64,000 nt of DNA from Brevibacillus fluminis. GTDB lineage: Bacteria > Bacillota > Bacilli > Brevibacillales > Brevibacillaceae. The stretch's first letter is position 1; the number at the start of each line of letters is the position of its first letter. This document shows, piece after piece, positions 61,411 to 64,000 of the stretch. The position numbers were made by a program, and so were the translations under genes. Under the pieces are notes generated by a model. The model was not told where the DNA came from. It did no database searches and saw only the letters and a list, made by a program, of their open reading frames with translations. The stretch spans positions 485,903 through 549,902 of the forward strand of contig NZ_RHHQ01000007.1 in assembly GCF_003710825.1 (NCBI RefSeq), read 5' to 3'.

Positions 61411-62778
61411 ATGAATGTAAACACCGAAGCCAATTCTAGCCTCAAAAGGGTCCTCCCGCTTGCATCTGTCGTCTTTTATGGATTTGCCTATTTGATTCCT
61501 ACCTCTGTATTCGATATGTATGGAATCGTCTCGAGCATGACGCATGGCATGCTTGCCCTTACTCACCTGGTGACGGCGATTGCGATGATTTTTACGGCAT
61601 ACAGCTTTGGGCGAATGGCGGCTGTCTATCCGATTTCGGGTTCGTCGTACACGTATGTCCAGCGTGCCATCAGCCCGTATTTGGGCTTTCTGACCGGTTG
61701 GGCACTCTTGAGCGATTATTTGCTGATTCCGATGCTTTCCTATGTAATCGCTGCCAACTATGTGTCGACGGTCTTCCCGCAAATTCCAAGCTGGGTGTGG
61801 GTTGTTCTGTTTGCTGGAACCGTAACGTTCATCACGCATATCGGAATTAAAGTGACGGCTTGGGTGAATAACATCATTGTTCTGTTCCAGTTTTTCGTAC
61901 TGCTTGTTGTTGTCTTTTTTATGTGCAAGCATTTGCTCGGTGGGGGCGGTGCAGCGACGTTTTTCGATTGGAGCGCGTTTTATAACGCCAAGGAGCTTCA
62001 CCAAGAAGGCGTAGGCTTTGGCGTGATTTTTTCCGGAGCCTCGATTTTGGTGCTTTCCTATCTGGGCTTTGACGCGGTAACGACGCTGGCGGAGGAAACG
62101 ATCAACCCGCGCGTTACGATTGGCAAAGGGGTTATGATCATCTGCGCCGGGGCGGGAATTGCTTTTACGATCATTTCTTATTTCTTGCTCTTGTCTTGGC
62201 CGACTGGCTGGAAGGAATTCGCTGACGTGAACACGGCGTCACTGGAATTGTTCAAGCGTGTCGGATTGGATTCATTGACAGTCATCTATCCGTTTTTGGC
62301 AGTCATCGGTGCATTGGCCGGTCCTTTGGCGGCACAGACGTCCTGCTCGCGGATGCTGTACAGCATGGGGCGTGACAATATTTTGCCGAAGAAATTTTTC
62401 GGCTATTTGCATCCGAAGCGTTCCACACCGACGTTTAGCATCTTGTTCATCGGTGGGATCAGTATGATCGCCTCGTTTTTGGATTTGACGACAGCGATTT
62501 CCTTGGTGAATTTCGGGGCGCTGTTTGGCTTCACGTTTGTGAATATTTCTGTTATTTTCCATTACTTCATCAAGGAGAAAAAACGGAACGGCTTCAATCT
62601 GGTTCGCTATCTGATCGTTCCGTTGATCGGAGCGGGCGTGTGCCTGACGTTCCTGTTGAATCTGGATGGGAATGCGAAAACAGTTGGTTTCATTTGGTTA
62701 GTAATCGGTTTGATCTACTTGGCGATTCACACAAACTTTTTCAGAAAGCTGCCGCCTGAGCTGAAGCTGGATCAGTAA
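61411..62778 (+). CDS. APC-family amino acid/base permease
   Basis: 455-aa carrier with 12 hydrophobic segments. SVVFYGFAYLIPTSVFDMYG and the GSSYTYVQRAISPYLGFLTGW stretch (split: SSYTYVQRAISPYLGFLTG) are typical of APC carriers, as is LSYLGFDAVTTLAEE. Substrate not assignable. AAGGAGG lies 12 bases before the ATG, slightly far. Probably co-transcribed with the downstream deaminase-like gene, 37 bp away. Confidence 0.9.
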   Translation: MNVNTEANSSLKRVLPLASVVFYGFAYLIPTSVFDMYGIVSSMTHGMLALTHLVTAIAMIFTAYSFGRMAAVYPISGSSYTYVQRAISPYLGFLTGWALLSDYLLIPMLSYVIAANYVSTVFPQIPSWVWVVLFAGTVTFITHIGIKVTAWVNNIIVLFQFFVLLVVVFFMCKHLLGGGGAATFFDWSAFYNAKELHQEGVGFGVIFSGASILVLSYLGFDAVTTLAEETINPRVTIGKGVMIICAGAGIAFTIISYFLLLSWPTGWKEFADVNTASLELFKRVGLDSLTVIYPFLAVIGALAGPLAAQTSCSRMLYSMGRDNILPKKFFGYLHPKRSTPTFSILFIGGISMIASFLDLTTAISLVNFGALFGFTFVNISVIFHYFIKEKKRNGFNLVRYLIVPLIGAGVCLTFLLNLDGNAKTVGFIWLVIGLIYLAIHTNFFRKLPPELKLDQ

Positions 62779-62815
62779 GGGGCCGATTACGAATACAGAA
62801 AGGGGAGTGTAACGG

Positions 62816-64000
62816 ATGAGCACGGGTTATTGGCTGACCAATGTGCGGCTGGAAAGCGGCTTTTGCTTGGAACACGGTGAGGTTGTCGGGACGACGACTG
62901 AAAATTGCCGAATCAGAATTGAAAACGGCGTCATCGCGGAAATTGTTTCGTCCGAGCAGCCGATAGAGACGGAATTGCCGTGTCTGGACGGAGAGGATCT
63001 GCTGCTACTGCCAGCGTTTCGCGAAATGCACATCCATTTGGACAAGACGTATTACGGCGGACCGTGGCAGGCGTGCATGCCAGCGACGAGCGTATTTGAC
63101 CGGATCAAGGAGGAGGAGGAGCTTCTGCTGCGCCAGCTGCCGACGGCACAAGCGCGGGCAGAAGCACTGATTCAGCTCGTGGCCAAGCATGGTGCCACCC
63201 ACATCCGAACGCACTGCAACATCGATCCGGTCGTCGGGCTGCGCAACCTAGCTGCGACCAAAGCGGCGCTTGCCGGCTATGAGGGGGTCATTTCCTCGGA
63301 AATCGTTGCTTTCCCTCAGCACGGTCTCTTGCGCAGCGAATCGGTCGCCCTTATGAAAGCGGCTTTGCAGGAAGGTGCGACGATTGTCGGTGGGGTCGAT
63401 CCGGCGACGGTAGACGAAAATATCGAAAAATCACTGAACACGATCATCGAGCTTGCGGTGGCGAGTGGAAGCGGAGTCGATCTTCATCTTCATGACGGCG
63501 GACAGCTCGGGATACACACGATGAGACAGCTGGCGGCGCTAGTTGTGGAGGCGAGGTTGCAAGGCAAGGCGATGGTGAGCCATGCGTTTGCATTGGCTGA
63601 CGTTGCGCCTGCGGAAGCGGCCGATGTTGCAGCGGAGCTCGCTTATGCCGGAATCGGAATTGCATCCACCGTTCCGATTGATATGCCGACGATTCCCATA
63701 CCACTCTTGCATGAAAAAGGCGTGAGCGTATGCCTGGGCAATGACAGCATCACAGACCACTGGGACCCATTTGGCACTGGTGACCTGCTGCAAAAGGCAA
63801 GCCGGATGGCCGAGCGATTTGGCTGGAGCGATGAACGTTCGCTCGCGGAGGCACTAGGTTTCATCACGGGCGGGAAAAAGCCACTTTCTCCGAATGGCGA
63901 GCGCGTGTGGCCGGCGGTCGGCGATGAGGCGTCCATGGTGTTGGTTCAGGCGAGCTGCGCGGCAGAAGCGGTAGCGCGGAGGGCAAAACGACGGGCAGTG
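62816..64000 (+). CDS. Cytosine deaminase-like amidohydrolase, 3' end outside the window
   Basis: Metal-dependent hydrolase; 395 codons visible and still open at 64000. Metal ligands appear in FREMHIHLDKTYYGG, HIRTHCNID, VDLHLHDGG, VSHAFAL and the aspartate of LGNDSITDHWDPFGTGD. This is the CodA-type arrangement, so deamination or ring opening of a cyclic amide is likely. AAAGGGGAG precedes the ATG by eight bases. It follows the APC permease, suggesting uptake then hydrolysis. Confidence 0.9.
   Translation, partial: MSTGYWLTNVRLESGFCLEHGEVVGTTTENCRIRIENGVIAEIVSSEQPIETELPCLDGEDLLLLPAFREMHIHLDKTYYGGPWQACMPATSVFDRIKEEEELLLRQLPTAQARAEALIQLVAKHGATHIRTHCNIDPVVGLRNLAATKAALAGYEGVISSEIVAFPQHGLLRSESVALMKAALQEGATIVGGVDPATVDENIEKSLNTIIELAVASGSGVDLHLHDGGQLGIHTMRQLAALVVEARLQGKAMVSHAFALADVAPAEAADVAAELAYAGIGIASTVPIDMPTIPIPLLHEKGVSVCLGNDSITDHWDPFGTGDLLQKASRMAERFGWSDERSLAEALGFITGGKKPLSPNGERVWPAVGDEASMVLVQASCAAEAVARRAKRRAV

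Noticed and set aside
1..64000. CRISPR arrays, tRNA/rRNA genes, prophage or intact insertion sequences
   Set aside because: No regular spaced repeats, no clover-leaf or rRNA sequence recognised, and no transposase or phage protein in any reading frame.

Overview
The window reads as a chromosomal segment of a spore-forming Gram-positive bacterium of the Paenibacillaceae, most likely Brevibacillus or a close relative. This is an inference. It rests on gene order that follows Bacillus subtilis (rarA-cymR-iscS, then recD2-yrrD-small genes-yrrI-alaS-yrzL-ruvX-yrzB-mltG-yrrM-udk-pbpI), on roughly 50% GC, on Shine-Dalgarno starts with many GTG/TTG codons, and on T-box, manganese and c-di-GMP riboswitches. 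I saw no rRNA, tRNA, CRISPR array, prophage or intact insertion sequence.

Region 1 (1-12 kb) is conserved housekeeping: partial rarA, cymR, cysteine desulfurase, a NUDIX hydrolase, an OmpR/EnvZ-type two-component pair beside a divergent triple-PepSY exported protein, a Cache chemoreceptor, recD2 and three small yrr/yrz-type genes. Region 2 (12-25.5 kb) holds an orphan OppA lipoprotein, a TerC metal exporter behind a manganese riboswitch, then yrrI, T-box/alaS, yrzL, ruvX, yrzB, a GNAT gene, mltG, yrrM, udk and a class B penicillin-binding protein.

Region 3 (25.4-37.2 kb) is more variable: a JAMM metalloprotease-like gene, a PucR regulator divergent from an amine/amino-acid oxidase, a membrane GGDEF-histidine kinase fusion, an SDR, two methyltransferases (one fused to a MerR head), a pirin-azoreductase pair, a YpiB-like protein and a secreted beta-propeller. 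Region 4 (37.3-45 kb) is one nucleoside salvage operon: BMP-family lipoprotein, NupO/P/Q-like ABC transporter and three tandem nucleoside hydrolases behind an exact cre-type operator. A 219-bp long inverted repeat follows.

Region 5 (45-57.3 kb) holds a phytoene-desaturase-like oxidoreductase, then a Pot-type ABC importer with a structured leader, an RpiR regulator, a CapA-like phosphoesterase, an M20 amidohydrolase, an MFS carrier and a BASS carrier. Region 6 (57.3-64 kb) is dense in RNA regulation: two near-identical tandem T-boxes with apparent isoleucine specifiers before a 76-aa ACT protein, then a c-di-GMP-I riboswitch before an HD-GYP phosphodiesterase, followed by an NCS2 permease, an APC permease and a cytosine-deaminase-like amidohydrolase that runs off the window.

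The items most worth follow-up are the manganese riboswitch whose sequence allows a two-terminator relay, the doubled T-box controlling an orphan ACT protein, the long inverted repeat at 45 kb, and the MerR-methyltransferase fusion with matching operator-like dyads.
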